A model generated the notes under the pieces. That model was given only the letters and a program-made list of their open reading frames with translations. It was not told the origin of the DNA and searched no databases. From Aureispira anguillae (lineage in GTDB: Bacteria > Bacteroidota > Bacteroidia > Chitinophagales > Saprospiraceae): a stretch of DNA of 64,000 nucleotides. Below are positions 10,228 to 20,167 of the stretch, piece after piece (position 1 is the first letter of the stretch; each line of letters starts with the position of its first letter). A program made the position numbers and the translations under genes. The stretch lies in contig NZ_AP026867.1 in NCBI RefSeq assembly GCF_026000115.1, forward strand, positions 4,273,716 through 4,337,715, given 5' to 3'.

Positions 10228-10809
10228 ATGGCAACGTATGAGGAAATATTAAAAGCATTTTGGCGGTCTATCCATCCATTGACGAAGGAAGAAGAAGAAG
10301 ATTTTTTAGCAGCTTGGCAAGTCGTGCATTTCAAACGCAAGCAAATCATTACGCAAGCAGGTGATACAGAACGTTATGTTTATTTTGTATTAGAGGGGAT
10401 TCAACATGCTTATTATATCAAAGACGGTAAAACGCATACCACAGCTTTCACCTACCCCCCTTCCTTTTCGGGCATTGTAGATTCTTTTATTTCTCAACGC
10501 CCTGCTGCGGTTTGTTTAGAATGCATTACAGCCAGTAAGCTGCTTCGTATTCCTTATTATCAATTGCAAGAACTCGTTGAAAAACATCGAGGAATAGAAA
10601 CTTTTTTTAGAAAGGGAACAGAACAACTCTTAGTGGGGTTGATGCAACGCCATTATGAATTATTAACCTTAGACATAGAGGAAAGGTTCAAAGTTTTTGT
10701 CCAGCGTAGTGCGCATCTACTGAATATGGTTCCTCAAAAACATTTGGCTTCTTATCTAGGAATTCATCCCACTAATTTTAGTAAGCTGATGGGAAGGATT
10801 AAGATATAA
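10228..10809 (+). CDS. Crp/Fnr-family transcriptional regulator
   Basis: A 193-residue protein with a cyclic-nucleotide-binding-type beta-roll (residues 25-115) and a C-terminal helix-turn-helix (HLASYLGIHPTNFSKLMGRI). The conserved Arg/Glu pair that binds cAMP in CRP is not evident, so the ligand is uncertain. It lies 2 bp after the methyltransferase and its 3' end overlaps the convergent SNF2 gene by 11 bp. Bacteroidota encode many such small regulators beside single enzymes. The first gene of the pair is a plausible target (inference). Confidence 0.82.
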   Translation: MATYEEILKAFWRSIHPLTKEEEEDFLAAWQVVHFKRKQIITQAGDTERYVYFVLEGIQHAYYIKDGKTHTTAFTYPPSFSGIVDSFISQRPAAVCLECITASKLLRIPYYQLQELVEKHRGIETFFRKGTEQLLVGLMQRHYELLTLDIEERFKVFVQRSAHLLNMVPQKHLASYLGIHPTNFSKLMGRIKI

Positions 10810-13800
10810 CCAGCAACGCTTCTAACGCTTCATCGGGCAAGTCGCCCAGCCATTGTTCCCCCAACGCTACGGTCATATTGGCCAAGGCTTTTTTGCTTTG
10901 AATCATGGCATCAATTTTTTCTTCTAAAGTTCCCTTAGTTATAAATCGGTAGACCTGTACGTTTTTTTTCTGTCCGATTCGATACGCTCGATCCGTAGCC
11001 TGCGCCTCCACCGCAGGGTTCCACCACAAATCATAATGAATAACGTGATTCGCAGCCGTTAGATTTAAGCCTGTTCCTGCCGCTTTGAGCGATAAAATAA
11101 AAATGCGTTGCTGCCGATCGTTCTGAAAGGCATCTACCATAGCATCTCGCTGAGTTCTGGAACAGCCCCCATGCAAATACATGGGTTCAAAACCAAATCG
11201 CTCTTTAATCCACCTTAACATCAAATTTCCCATTTTTCGATATTGCGTAAAGATGAGCGTTTTCTCTTGGTGTACCTGAATACGAGCTAATAAATCCATC
11301 AAACGTTGCCCTTTTCCAGACTGCTCAGGTCCTTGCCCTCCTGTATTTAAATACTGATAAGGATGGTTACAAACCTGCTTCAATCCCCCCATCAATTTTA
11401 GAATCAACCCTTGACGCTTTTTTTTGTCGTCCTTAAATTGGCTTAAATCTCGCAAGGTATCATGAACAATTTTTTGGTAAATTTCAGTCTGTATGGGTTG
11501 TAAATTGGCTTCATAATTTTGCTCTATTTTATCGGGTAAATCTTGAATAATAGAACGGTCAGATTTTAGACGACGCAAAATAAAAGGTGCAGTGGCTTTG
11601 CGAAACGCTTCTAGCCGCTCTTGATTGTAATCTTTTTCAATCGGATCGCTATATTTTGTTGTAAACTCAAGCATAGACCCCAAATAATTAGAATTTACAT
11701 AATCCATAATCGACCAATACTCCTTTAGGCGATTTTCGACAGGGGTTCCACTCATGGCAATATTTATCGTTGCTTGAATAGATTTAACAGCATCTGTTTG
11801 AGCAGTGTTGGCATTTTTGATATGCTGCGCCTCATCAATAACCGTACAATACCAATCCAACTGATTCAATAAATTCAGATCAATCCGAGCAATGCCATAG
11901 GTAGTAATGATGACATTTGCCCGAGTAGACAATTTACGATTGGCTCCATGATAAGTCATTGCTGTTAACAGAGGAGCAAACTTTTTAATTTCGTTCATCC
12001 AGTTGGTTAATAAAGAAGTTGGAACAATTACCAAAGCTTGCTGTTGGTCAAAATAACCTTCTTCTTTAAATTTTAGCAACAAACTAATTACCTGTAAGGT
12101 TTTTCCCAAGCCCATATCGTCTGCAATTAAGGAGCCCAAATTGAGTTGAGCATTCTTATACATCCAAGAATAACCAACTTGCTGGTAAGGACGCAACGTA
12201 GCTTTTAGTGTTTGAGGAGGAGCAATAATTGGGCTGCCTCTAAGTGCTTTAAAGAGTGCTTGTATTTCTTGGTCAACTGCTACCTTATAACCATCAAAAG
12301 AAGTGGATAAAACGGCTTGTATAATTTGGTTAACGGTAGCAATGGGAGGCGTTTCCAATTGAGCCAAAATCTTATCCAAATCTGCCTTGTCTAAATGGAT
12401 GTAACGCTCTTTGTGCTTTATTAAGCCCTCCTTTCCTTTTAGTAGTTTAAGAAATTCCATCGCTTCCATCATCTCATCCCCCACAACCACCTTCCATTTG
12501 ACGGTCAACAAGCTCTTTATGTTCATAAAAGACTTTCCCTTTGCCGACTGGTCTTTCTTTTTCCCAATACTGACTCCCAACCTTGGTCGAGTCAACTGCT
12601 GTAAGGACTTGGGCAATACAATAGAAATATTGAGCATCCTCAAAATGGGTAGAATCTCAAAAAAAATCCGTTCAAATTCAACGGGGCTATACTGCTGGGT
12701 TGTATCCTTTTGCCCCTTCCATATAGCTTCTAAATCTGGATAATAGTCCACCAAGTGATTTAACTCTTGTAAGACCGTATAATGGTGAGCTTGGTAGGTA
12801 TTATTTTTTAAGAAAGTATTTAAGTCTATTATGGTTGCATTTTGACTCCTTTTGTCTTCTACTTGTATTGTAATAAAGAAACCTCTTTTCTCTTCCTCTT
12901 CTACTTCTTTTATTTTTAGAATAGGAGCATATTGTTTTTGTCCCAAATAAAAGGGCTGCAACCAACTTTGGATTTGCTTGGCTATGCCATTACTCAAATC
13001 AGTTGGTTTTCCACTCAAAAAACAGTACTCAACGTTCTTGTCTAAGGTAGCAAATTCAGGGCTAAGCTCTGTTGCAGCTTGAATAAAATAACTAAGCCAT
13101 AAATGACAGAGATTAAAAATCTGTTCCTGCGGTTCTAAACGTTTTAAGACTGGGCTTTCCAGCAGTAACAAATCAGAAGGACAGAGAAGGCTTAGTTCTT
13201 CAACTTGTTTTTTAATCAATGGATTAATAGCAGCAGCAGGAATCCATTGTATAAGATAGGCCGAAGCAGTAGCCACCAATCGAGGTAAAAAATTTTGAGT
13301 TTGCAACAGTTTAATGCAAAAACGATATACGGTATACAAAGCGATAAAAGCATCTGAATATTGTGGCAAATCTCCCGCTTCTATTGTTTCAAAAAGAATA
13401 ACACAATTGGACAGTACTCGATCTGAAGCAAACAAGGGAATGTGTTTATCCTCATCTAATGCAAATAGATTGATTACTTGATTATTCGCATCAATAATTA
13501 ATGCCAGATCTTTGGTTTGTTTTAACTGCTGATGCAAGGCACGAAACTGGTCTTTGTCGTAGTTTTGTTTTTGGTAAAAACGATACGCTTTTTTTGTTTT
13601 TTGTGCTAATACTCGCTTTAAATTTCCCTCATAAAATAGCGTTTGATGGGGCAACAATTGAAAATGCCTTTTCAATTGGTTCTCAAAATTAGAAAAATCA
13701 AGACCAGCAGCCCGTTTCATGTCATAGGGTTTAGCGCTAGAATGCTCCACGCCAAAACTAGCCAACGTATGTATATTTTGCCCCTCTACCGATTCTTTTT

Positions 13801-14320
13801 GCGGCTTATTTTCTATCCTTTGAAGAAGATTTAACCCCCGCAATTGAAATAAGCACAAAGGATCTCGATCCATGCGTTGTCCCAAGATCAGCAAAACAGC
13901 CACTAAATGTTTACAAGGTGTTTTTTTAGTAGAACAAGAGCAAGCCATCCCCCAATCTGCCCACTGATAAGACAGTATGTTCGTATCCATTTGTTCATCT
14001 ACTGCTGCTAATTCTTCTTGCAATTTTTGTTGGAACAAAGCACTCATCCAATTGGGCTTATCTTTTAGAACCTTTAGCCATTTTTCTTGATCCTTGGAAG
14101 ATAATGGGCGGAGTTTTAGCTGTTGTTGATACTGCTGTTTACCAAAGTCCAAAACGGTAGCTTCTACGACATACTGTTCATTAATTGTTAATTGGACGAC
14201 CGCTCCGTTTTGAGCATATTTTTCCCCCTTTGCCAAACATTGTTTGTCATCCCACTCCAATAAAGGCTGCAACCATCGCCTTCCCCACCAAGTTTTCCCA
14301 TAAACAGTTTCTATCATCAT
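10799..14320 (-). CDS. SWIM zinc-finger SNF2-family helicase
   Basis: About 1173 residues from the ATG at 14320. A SWIM zinc finger (CSC...CKH, starting near residue 127) precedes a long spacer and a C-terminal SNF2 ATPase: MGLGKT (K740), DEAQHIKN, SGTPVENRL, and the helicase-C motifs GTGLNLTAA and QATDRAYRIGQ. Such proteins are dsDNA translocases that remodel protein-DNA complexes. An ATG at 14401 is also open and adds 27 residues, but it leaves only 28 bp to the divergent hydrolase; the later ATG fits the family start ETVYGKTWWG and a -7 box just upstream. Confidence 0.88.
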   Translation of the reverse strand: MMIETVYGKTWWGRRWLQPLLEWDDKQCLAKGEKYAQNGAVVQLTINEQYVVEATVLDFGKQQYQQQLKLRPLSSKDQEKWLKVLKDKPNWMSALFQQKLQEELAAVDEQMDTNILSYQWADWGMACSCSTKKTPCKHLVAVLLILGQRMDRDPLCLFQLRGLNLLQRIENKPQKESVEGQNIHTLASFGVEHSSAKPYDMKRAAGLDFSNFENQLKRHFQLLPHQTLFYEGNLKRVLAQKTKKAYRFYQKQNYDKDQFRALHQQLKQTKDLALIIDANNQVINLFALDEDKHIPLFASDRVLSNCVILFETIEAGDLPQYSDAFIALYTVYRFCIKLLQTQNFLPRLVATASAYLIQWIPAAAINPLIKKQVEELSLLCPSDLLLLESPVLKRLEPQEQIFNLCHLWLSYFIQAATELSPEFATLDKNVEYCFLSGKPTDLSNGIAKQIQSWLQPFYLGQKQYAPILKIKEVEEEEKRGFFITIQVEDKRSQNATIIDLNTFLKNNTYQAHHYTVLQELNHLVDYYPDLEAIWKGQKDTTQQYSPVEFERIFFEILPILRMLNISIVLPKSLQQLTRPRLGVSIGKKKDQSAKGKSFMNIKSLLTVKWKVVVGDEMMEAMEFLKLLKGKEGLIKHKERYIHLDKADLDKILAQLETPPIATVNQIIQAVLSTSFDGYKVAVDQEIQALFKALRGSPIIAPPQTLKATLRPYQQVGYSWMYKNAQLNLGSLIADDMGLGKTLQVISLLLKFKEEGYFDQQQALVIVPTSLLTNWMNEIKKFAPLLTAMTYHGANRKLSTRANVIITTYGIARIDLNLLNQLDWYCTVIDEAQHIKNANTAQTDAVKSIQATINIAMSGTPVENRLKEYWSIMDYVNSNYLGSMLEFTTKYSDPIEKDYNQERLEAFRKATAPFILRRLKSDRSIIQDLPDKIEQNYEANLQPIQTEIYQKIVHDTLRDLSQFKDDKKKRQGLILKLMGGLKQVCNHPYQYLNTGGQGPEQSGKGQRLMDLLARIQVHQEKTLIFTQYRKMGNLMLRWIKERFGFEPMYLHGGCSRTQRDAMVDAFQNDRQQRIFILSLKAAGTGLNLTAANHVIHYDLWWNPAVEAQATDRAYRIGQKKNVQVYRFITKGTLEEKIDAMIQSKKALANMTVALGEQWLGDLPDEALEALLVIS

Positions 14321-14324
14321 AGTG

Positions 14325-14332
14325 CAAATATA
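14325..14332 (-). promoter_or_regulatory. Possible -7 box of the SNF2 gene
   Basis: TATATTTG on the minus strand ends only 4 nt before the ATG at 14320. If used, the mRNA would be nearly leaderless. No clear -33 TTTG is visible, so this is tentative. Confidence 0.35.
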
Positions 14333-14429
14333 AGACATTTTTAAATCTTGGTTTAGACCAACATTTATCATTTTTAAATCGACGACCTTTGACGTATTCA
14401 TTTATTCATTTTCATTAAAACATTGTTCT

Positions 14430-15317
14430 ATGTCACTTGCTGATACACTTAAACAACAGCCTTGGTTTGATACTAAAGAATACCCTTTCAAAAGTAATTA
14501 TATAACCATCAATGGGAAAATGATGCATTATATTGATGAAGGAGAAGGGGACATCATACTTATGGTACATGGTACACCTGCTTGGTCATTTTTATATCGA
14601 AATCTAGTCAAAGAACTTTCCAAAACACATCGCTGTATTGTTCCTGATCATTTAGGGTTTGGATTGTCAGAAAAATCAAAAGAGATCAACTCTAGTGCTC
14701 CTCAATTGGCTGCCAACTTAGAAGTATTCATTAACCAATTGGGCTTAAAAAATATTCAATTAATGGTACACGATTTTGGTGGTCCAATTGGATTAGCCTA
14801 TGCTATTAAACAGCCTCAAAATGTCCAAAAGATTGTGCTAATGAACACTTGGTTGTGGAAAACTAAAGATCAAACCGCTGCACAAAAAATTGATAAAATA
14901 TTGCACAGTAGCTTTGGTAAATTTCTCTACCTTAGGCTAAATTTTTCTCCCAAATTTCTTATTCCTAAGTCCTTTTACAACAAAAAGAAACTACCCAAAA
15001 ACATTCACAAACATTATACGCAAGTATTTCGCAATAAAAGTGAACGGCATGGGTTATTACAAATTGGACAGTCTATTGTGGGGGCTTCTGACTGGTACGA
15101 AATGCAATGGAAGCAAATTGATGCCATTCAAAACAAGCCATTTTTAGTGTTGTGGGGGACAAAAGATGATTTTATCCCTCCCTCCCATCTAGAAACTTGG
15201 AAAAAAACACTAAATAATGCTCAATTTATACCTTATGATTGTGGGCATTTTATACAAGAAGAAAAAGCCCAAGAAATATTGCCTCCGATAAAAGCTTTTT
15301 TTAGTATTTTTTCATAA
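14430..15317 (+). CDS. Haloalkane-dehalogenase-like alpha/beta hydrolase
   Basis: A 295-residue alpha/beta hydrolase. The oxyanion segment is HGTPAWSFLYR, the nucleophile elbow is VHDFGG with Asp as nucleophile, the acid sits in GTKDDFIP, and the catalytic His in CGHFIQEE. An Asp nucleophile together with HG-x-P-x-WS-x-LYR is the pattern of haloalkane dehalogenases, but a halide-binding Trp beside the nucleophile (HDWG in classical enzymes) is Phe here, so substrate range may differ. It is a single gene divergent from the SNF2 helicase. CGCCAACAA (15337) and TTGTTGGCG (15404) form a distant inverted repeat behind it. Confidence 0.8.
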   Translation: MSLADTLKQQPWFDTKEYPFKSNYITINGKMMHYIDEGEGDIILMVHGTPAWSFLYRNLVKELSKTHRCIVPDHLGFGLSEKSKEINSSAPQLAANLEVFINQLGLKNIQLMVHDFGGPIGLAYAIKQPQNVQKIVLMNTWLWKTKDQTAAQKIDKILHSSFGKFLYLRLNFSPKFLIPKSFYNKKKLPKNIHKHYTQVFRNKSERHGLLQIGQSIVGASDWYEMQWKQIDAIQNKPFLVLWGTKDDFIPPSHLETWKKTLNNAQFIPYDCGHFIQEEKAQEILPPIKAFFSIFS

Positions 15318-15572
15318 AAAACAAAGCCCTCTACTACGCCAACAAGTATCAAATTCAAGGTTTAATACATTAAATTCATCAGAATAGAACAAAAAGATTT
15401 TATTTGTTGGCGTTTTCCTATACAATAACCTTAACTTACTAGCAATTACAAGTTTACTGATAGAATAATTGGGCCAATACTTCTACCTAATTTTCTAGTT
15501 CTTAGTAAAGTTCTCCTCCGCTTATTATGATTACAGTTACATAAATTGCTTCAAATTAAGGAATTAAACATC

Positions 15573-18500
15573 ATGAAACAAAAAAAACTATTACCTCTAC
15601 TATTTACAGCGTTAATGCTCTGCTTATTTAGCGATGCCAATGCACAAGTACAAGAGGACACAACCATTGTTCAAACCTTAACCTTTGACTCCATTACGAC
15701 CAGAAGAAGCGAATGGGTTTTTCCTTCAGCATCAGAAGAATATCGAAAAATATTGATGCTGTACACGCTCAAATGTGATCCTGCAACCACACAGGACAAT
15801 TACGATTGTGGAGAATGGGATTATCTTACCTACACCTATCTTTATGATGATACAGGAATTTATGATTCTACCAAAGTAGAAACGGGGCATTATTACGTCA
15901 ACAATGCTTACAAAGACACGATTGATTACTTGAACAGTATGACCTATTATCAGCAACAATGGTGGGATTATTTTATTACTTATAACACAACAGTTAGTGA
16001 AACAGCCTATACTGTAGGTACAGGAACCAATAATGCAGCTCAACCATTGGGCAACAATAAAAAAGCCAACAAAGCTCAAATTTTATGGTTGGCGAGTGAA
16101 CTAACAGCGGCAGGTATGTCTGCGGGTAACATTGACAAATTGCAATTGGATGTACAACAGGTTGGAACAACGTTAAAGCACCTTAACATTCGTGCAAAAC
16201 ACAGCAGCAACACCGCCACTTCAAGCTTTGAAGATAGTGGCTTTAGCAACTTGTACCATCGCAATACGACCTTCCCAACAACAGGGCTAAACACCATTAA
16301 TTTGACCACACCATTTAACTGGGATGGCACATCTAATATTTTGATTGAAATCAGCTTTGACAATTACGATTTAGTAGCGGCTACTACCATTTTAAAAGCG
16401 ACTACAACCCCAGCTAACTCTGTTATTTATCAGACTGAAAACGATAACTATTTGGACGTTCAACAAGGAAATTATGTAGAAACAGGTCTAAATGATTATG
16501 CATTTGGAAATGAAATTACGGTTTCTTTTTGGTCTTATGGCGATCCGAATGTTTTGCCCGCTAATACGACAATTTTGGAAGGCAGTGATAGCCTTGGCAA
16601 TCGAATTGTTAACCTACATCACCCTTGGTCCAATGGTCGTATTTATTGGGATCAAGGAACAGGCTCAGGGACAGATAGAATTGACAAAGCTGCAAATGCC
16701 AGTGATTACGCAGGACAATGGGTGCATTGGGCATTTACCAAAAATGCAACCTCTGGTGTTATGAATATCTATAAAGATGGGGTATTGTGGCATACTGGAG
16801 TCAACAAAACAAGAGCGCTTGGTATTATCAATGCTCTAAGAATCGGCATTTCAAGAAAAGGGGCTGGTCCTTTCGCTTGGGCTGGAAAAGTAGACGAATT
16901 GCGAATCTGGAATCAAGAGATTTCTCAGGCTAATATTCAGGGATGGATGAATAAAAACTTGGATGGAACACATCCTGACTATGCCAACTTAGTTTTGTAT
17001 TATAATTTTGATGGCAGCACCAACATCATCGATCAATCTCCTAATGGTTATGATGGGATGCCTAGCAGTTCGGATATGGTTTTACCACACGAAACGATTT
17101 TTAAAAATACAGCAACTTCAACAGAACGCTTTAACCTCAACTTTATTCAAGGAAATTATACCAGTCAAATAGATTCTACATTGGTTACGGACACCATTTC
17201 TAATAACGCTATCACGATAGCAGAATATAAGGTGGCAGGTCGCAAATTTGTTATTGACAATTTCACACAGGCTTGGGCAGCAGGTTATACCTATACCTAC
17301 GACCCCATGGGGAATGTGATTGACTCTTTGATGAATACGGCAAATAATCAAATTCTAAATGATTCCCTCCATTATTACGAAAAGCCATTTGAAATAGTTG
17401 ATCGCTATGAGATTGGTCGCTATATTACCCCTTATGGAATTGGTCTTTCGCTAGGTCCAAACGGGTTTACGTGGGTGTTTGATGTAACAGATTATGCCCA
17501 TCTATTCCACGATAGTGTAGAAATTTCAGCAGGAAATCAACAAGAATTGATTGACTTGAAGTTTATGATGATTAAAGGAACTCCTCCTAGAGATGTTATC
17601 CAAGTAGATCGAATCTGGGGACAAAGCAGGTCTTATGCTTATAAGAACCTAGACAACAACAGTTCTTTGCCCAATAAAACAATCAACTTACACCCCAATT
17701 CATCAACATACAAAGTAAAAACTCGTATTACAGGGCATGGGCACAATAGTACCAATGGTAACTACCCTCACTGTTGTGAATGGAAAGACAATACGCATTA
17801 TTTTCATGTCAACAACAATCAAGTTGACAGTTGGCACATTTGGCAAACCAACGATTGTGCTTTAAATCCTGTTTATCCACAAGGAGGAACTTGGCCTGGC
17901 TCTAGAGAAGGTTGGTGCCCTGGGGATATTGTAAAAGAGCATGAAATTGAAATTACGCCTTATGTTTCTGGAAATACTGTTGATTTAGACTACTCGATTA
18001 CTCCTGTTCCAGCTAATAACCTTGGTATGGGAAATGGAAATTATGTGATGGGAATGCACCTAGTACAATATGGTCCCATCAATCATAGTTTGGATGCTGA
18101 AATTTATGAGGTACTCTCTCCTACAGATTATGAATATCGTTCTAGAACAAATCCACTGTGTAGAGATTTACAAATTGTTATTCGCAACAACGGTTCTACT
18201 CCGCTAACTAGTTTGACCATTACTTATAATGTGGTTGGAGGTCAAGCGGAGACGTTTAACTGGACGGGAAATCTTGATTTTGGTGAAATGGAAACCGTTA
18301 CGTTACCTGTTCCCAGCCTAAGTTTTTGGGTGGGCAATGGCTCGCAACACTTTACAGCAACGGTTAGTAATCCGAATGGTGGAACGGATGAGTATCCTGC
18401 CAATGATTACATCAAATCTCATTTTGAAGTGCCTACTAACTATTTGTCAGGCATTAAATTAGAATTTAAGACCAACAATAGAGCTTCAGAAAACTCTTAT

Positions 18501-19040
18501 ACAATTACCAATGAATCAGGAACGGTAATGCTTTCTCGTAGCAATATGACGAATAATACTACCTATAGAGATACCTTAAACTATCCTCCTGGTTGTTATA
18601 CCTTAGAGGTATTGGATAGCGGTAATGATGGTTTGTCTTATTGGGCGAATACTGCTGCGGGTGGTGGCTTCTGCCGCTTCTTGGGCTCTTTCTTGCCTTT
18701 CCCTGTAAAAACTTTCGAGCCTGAGTTTGGTCGCCGCCTAACCTATAGCTTTAGTATTGATATGGGCGTTTCAACAGAGGATATTCCTCAAGAGACTGCT
18801 TATAGCAAGGTGTTCCCAAATCCTAATGATGGTACCTTTACGATAGAATTGATGGGCTATCAAACAGAAGTAAGCTTATCGCTTTATAATGTTGTTGGCA
18901 AATTGGTTGAACAACGAATTGTAAGCAATCCATTTAATACCGTAGAACAGTTTAACATCAAAAAAATGCCTGCTGGTGTTTATCTGATGAAGGTGGTTAG
19001 CGACGAAAAAGAAACAACACATAAAATTATTGTAGAATAA
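15573..19040 (+). CDS. T9SS-secreted PNGase F-like protein with LamG insert
   Basis: From the ATG at 15573 (a TTG nine codons upstream is not preferred) the protein has 1155 residues and a clear signal peptide ending ANA. The first domain and the region around residues 700-850 match the two halves of peptide-N-glycosidase F-type jelly rolls (CGEWDYLTYTY; GHGHN...HCCEWKDNTHYF). Between them lies a LamG/concanavalin-like domain near residues 290-470. The last 80 residues are a T9SS type A sorting domain (VFPNPNDGTF...PAGVYLMKV). It is predicted to be exported and displayed or released, possibly deglycosylating or binding glycoproteins; catalytic acids were not verified. Confidence 0.8.
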   Translation: MKQKKLLPLLFTALMLCLFSDANAQVQEDTTIVQTLTFDSITTRRSEWVFPSASEEYRKILMLYTLKCDPATTQDNYDCGEWDYLTYTYLYDDTGIYDSTKVETGHYYVNNAYKDTIDYLNSMTYYQQQWWDYFITYNTTVSETAYTVGTGTNNAAQPLGNNKKANKAQILWLASELTAAGMSAGNIDKLQLDVQQVGTTLKHLNIRAKHSSNTATSSFEDSGFSNLYHRNTTFPTTGLNTINLTTPFNWDGTSNILIEISFDNYDLVAATTILKATTTPANSVIYQTENDNYLDVQQGNYVETGLNDYAFGNEITVSFWSYGDPNVLPANTTILEGSDSLGNRIVNLHHPWSNGRIYWDQGTGSGTDRIDKAANASDYAGQWVHWAFTKNATSGVMNIYKDGVLWHTGVNKTRALGIINALRIGISRKGAGPFAWAGKVDELRIWNQEISQANIQGWMNKNLDGTHPDYANLVLYYNFDGSTNIIDQSPNGYDGMPSSSDMVLPHETIFKNTATSTERFNLNFIQGNYTSQIDSTLVTDTISNNAITIAEYKVAGRKFVIDNFTQAWAAGYTYTYDPMGNVIDSLMNTANNQILNDSLHYYEKPFEIVDRYEIGRYITPYGIGLSLGPNGFTWVFDVTDYAHLFHDSVEISAGNQQELIDLKFMMIKGTPPRDVIQVDRIWGQSRSYAYKNLDNNSSLPNKTINLHPNSSTYKVKTRITGHGHNSTNGNYPHCCEWKDNTHYFHVNNNQVDSWHIWQTNDCALNPVYPQGGTWPGSREGWCPGDIVKEHEIEITPYVSGNTVDLDYSITPVPANNLGMGNGNYVMGMHLVQYGPINHSLDAEIYEVLSPTDYEYRSRTNPLCRDLQIVIRNNGSTPLTSLTITYNVVGGQAETFNWTGNLDFGEMETVTLPVPSLSFWVGNGSQHFTATVSNPNGGTDEYPANDYIKSHFEVPTNYLSGIKLEFKTNNRASENSYTITNESGTVMLSRSNMTNNTTYRDTLNYPPGCYTLEVLDSGNDGLSYWANTAAGGGFCRFLGSFLPFPVKTFEPEFGRRLTYSFSIDMGVSTEDIPQETAYSKVFPNPNDGTFTIELMGYQTEVSLSLYNVVGKLVEQRIVSNPFNTVEQFNIKKMPAGVYLMKVVSDEKETTHKIIVE

Positions 19041-19069
19041 AGCACTGCTTTATCAACAAACCAAAACAT

Positions 19070-19104
19070 AGAGGCTGTCCTAAAAAGGCAGTCTCTTTTT
19101 TTGA
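19070..19104 (+). terminator. Terminator of the PNGase F-like gene
   Basis: AGAGGCTGTCCT and AGGCAGTCTCT form a stem with two G-T pairs 29 bp after the stop codon, followed by TTTTTTTG. Confidence 0.65.
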
Positions 19105-19189
19105 ATAAAATACTGAAAAAAATAAACAATTTGAATCCATAATTGGTTATGGATGGTAATAATAACTCCTGTATACAAAAAAGCAAATC

Positions 19190-19744
19190 ATGAAGACTTT
19201 ATTGTTAACTGTATTAACTAGTCTGCTATTTATCAGTAGCGCCCCAAAACCTCAAACTGTTTACGATATAAAAGTGCAAGACATTATTGGCAACAAGGTT
19301 TCTTTATCTAAATATAAGGGTAAAGTGCTATTGATTGTAAATGTGGCTTCTAAATGTGGCTATACCAATCAATACGAAGATTTACAAGCCTTGTACGAAG
19401 AGTATCAAGATGACGATTTTGTAGTGCTAGGCTTTCCTGCCAATAACTTTAGAAACCAAGAACCTGGTACCAACGAAGAAATTAATCGCTTTTGTACGGG
19501 CAAATTTGGGGTGACCTTTCCCATGTTTTCCAAAATTTCGGTCAAAGGGGAGGATATGCATCCCTTATATCGATACTTGACTTCAAAAAAAGAAAATGGC
19601 AAACTCAATGCTCCTATTCAATGGAATTTCCAAAAGTTTTTAGTAGGAAAAAATGGCAAGGTAATCCGCTATTTTAAACCTGAAGAACGAGTAAAAGATG
19701 CGCTTATCAAAAAAGCAATCCGTAAACACGTTAAGGGAGAATAA
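19190..19744 (+). CDS. Glutathione peroxidase family protein, copy 1
   Basis: A 184-residue thioredoxin-fold peroxidase with an N-terminal signal-like segment. The peroxidatic Cys is C56 in ASKCGYT; GFPANNF and WNFQKFLV supply the Asn and Trp of the family tetrad. In bacteria such Cys-type GPx usually accept thioredoxin rather than glutathione and reduce organic or hydrogen peroxide. A second Cys in NRFC could be the resolving one (inference). The signal segment suggests export to the periplasm. It is followed 423 bp later by a near-identical copy. Confidence 0.88.
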   Translation: MKTLLLTVLTSLLFISSAPKPQTVYDIKVQDIIGNKVSLSKYKGKVLLIVNVASKCGYTNQYEDLQALYEEYQDDDFVVLGFPANNFRNQEPGTNEEINRFCTGKFGVTFPMFSKISVKGEDMHPLYRYLTSKKENGKLNAPIQWNFQKFLVGKNGKVIRYFKPEERVKDALIKKAIRKHVKGE

Positions 19745-19791
19745 GCCTTTTTAGGCTTTACGCTCTTGTCCAATTCCTTAATCATAAAAAG

Positions 19792-19830
19792 AAACTCTTC
19801 CCTAATCATTTTAGAGAAGAGTTTTTTTTA
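19792..19830 (+). terminator. Terminator of glutathione peroxidase copy 1
   Basis: AAACTCTTC (19792-19800) and GAAGAGTTT (19816-19824) pair and are followed by a T run. The rest of the 423-bp gap before copy 2 holds a small AAACA-loop hairpin near 19972-19996 and no recognisable gene. Confidence 0.7.
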
Positions 19831-20167
19831 TTTTAATATATAACTGAATAAAATTTCCTTACACAACCTTTTGGATTAATTTTTGTTCGAAAGAGAACGC
19901 TTAAGTGTTTTGAGGTCTAATCCCCCTAGATGTCAATTCAGCTTATTAAGCTGCTGCCCTCCTTTTGCCGTAAGTGTGTTTTTAAACAAAAACACATCTT
20001 ATACTATTCTGAATATCATCTTTTTATTACTTTAGACTAAAAATATTATACCAATAAGCTAGCTTTGCTAGCTCCTGTAATAATCACCACGCAGTAGTAT
20101 GGTAGGTAACATGGTGCAATTCCCTTTATCTGTGTTAACGCTATTACTGTATTCCAAACAACAAACC

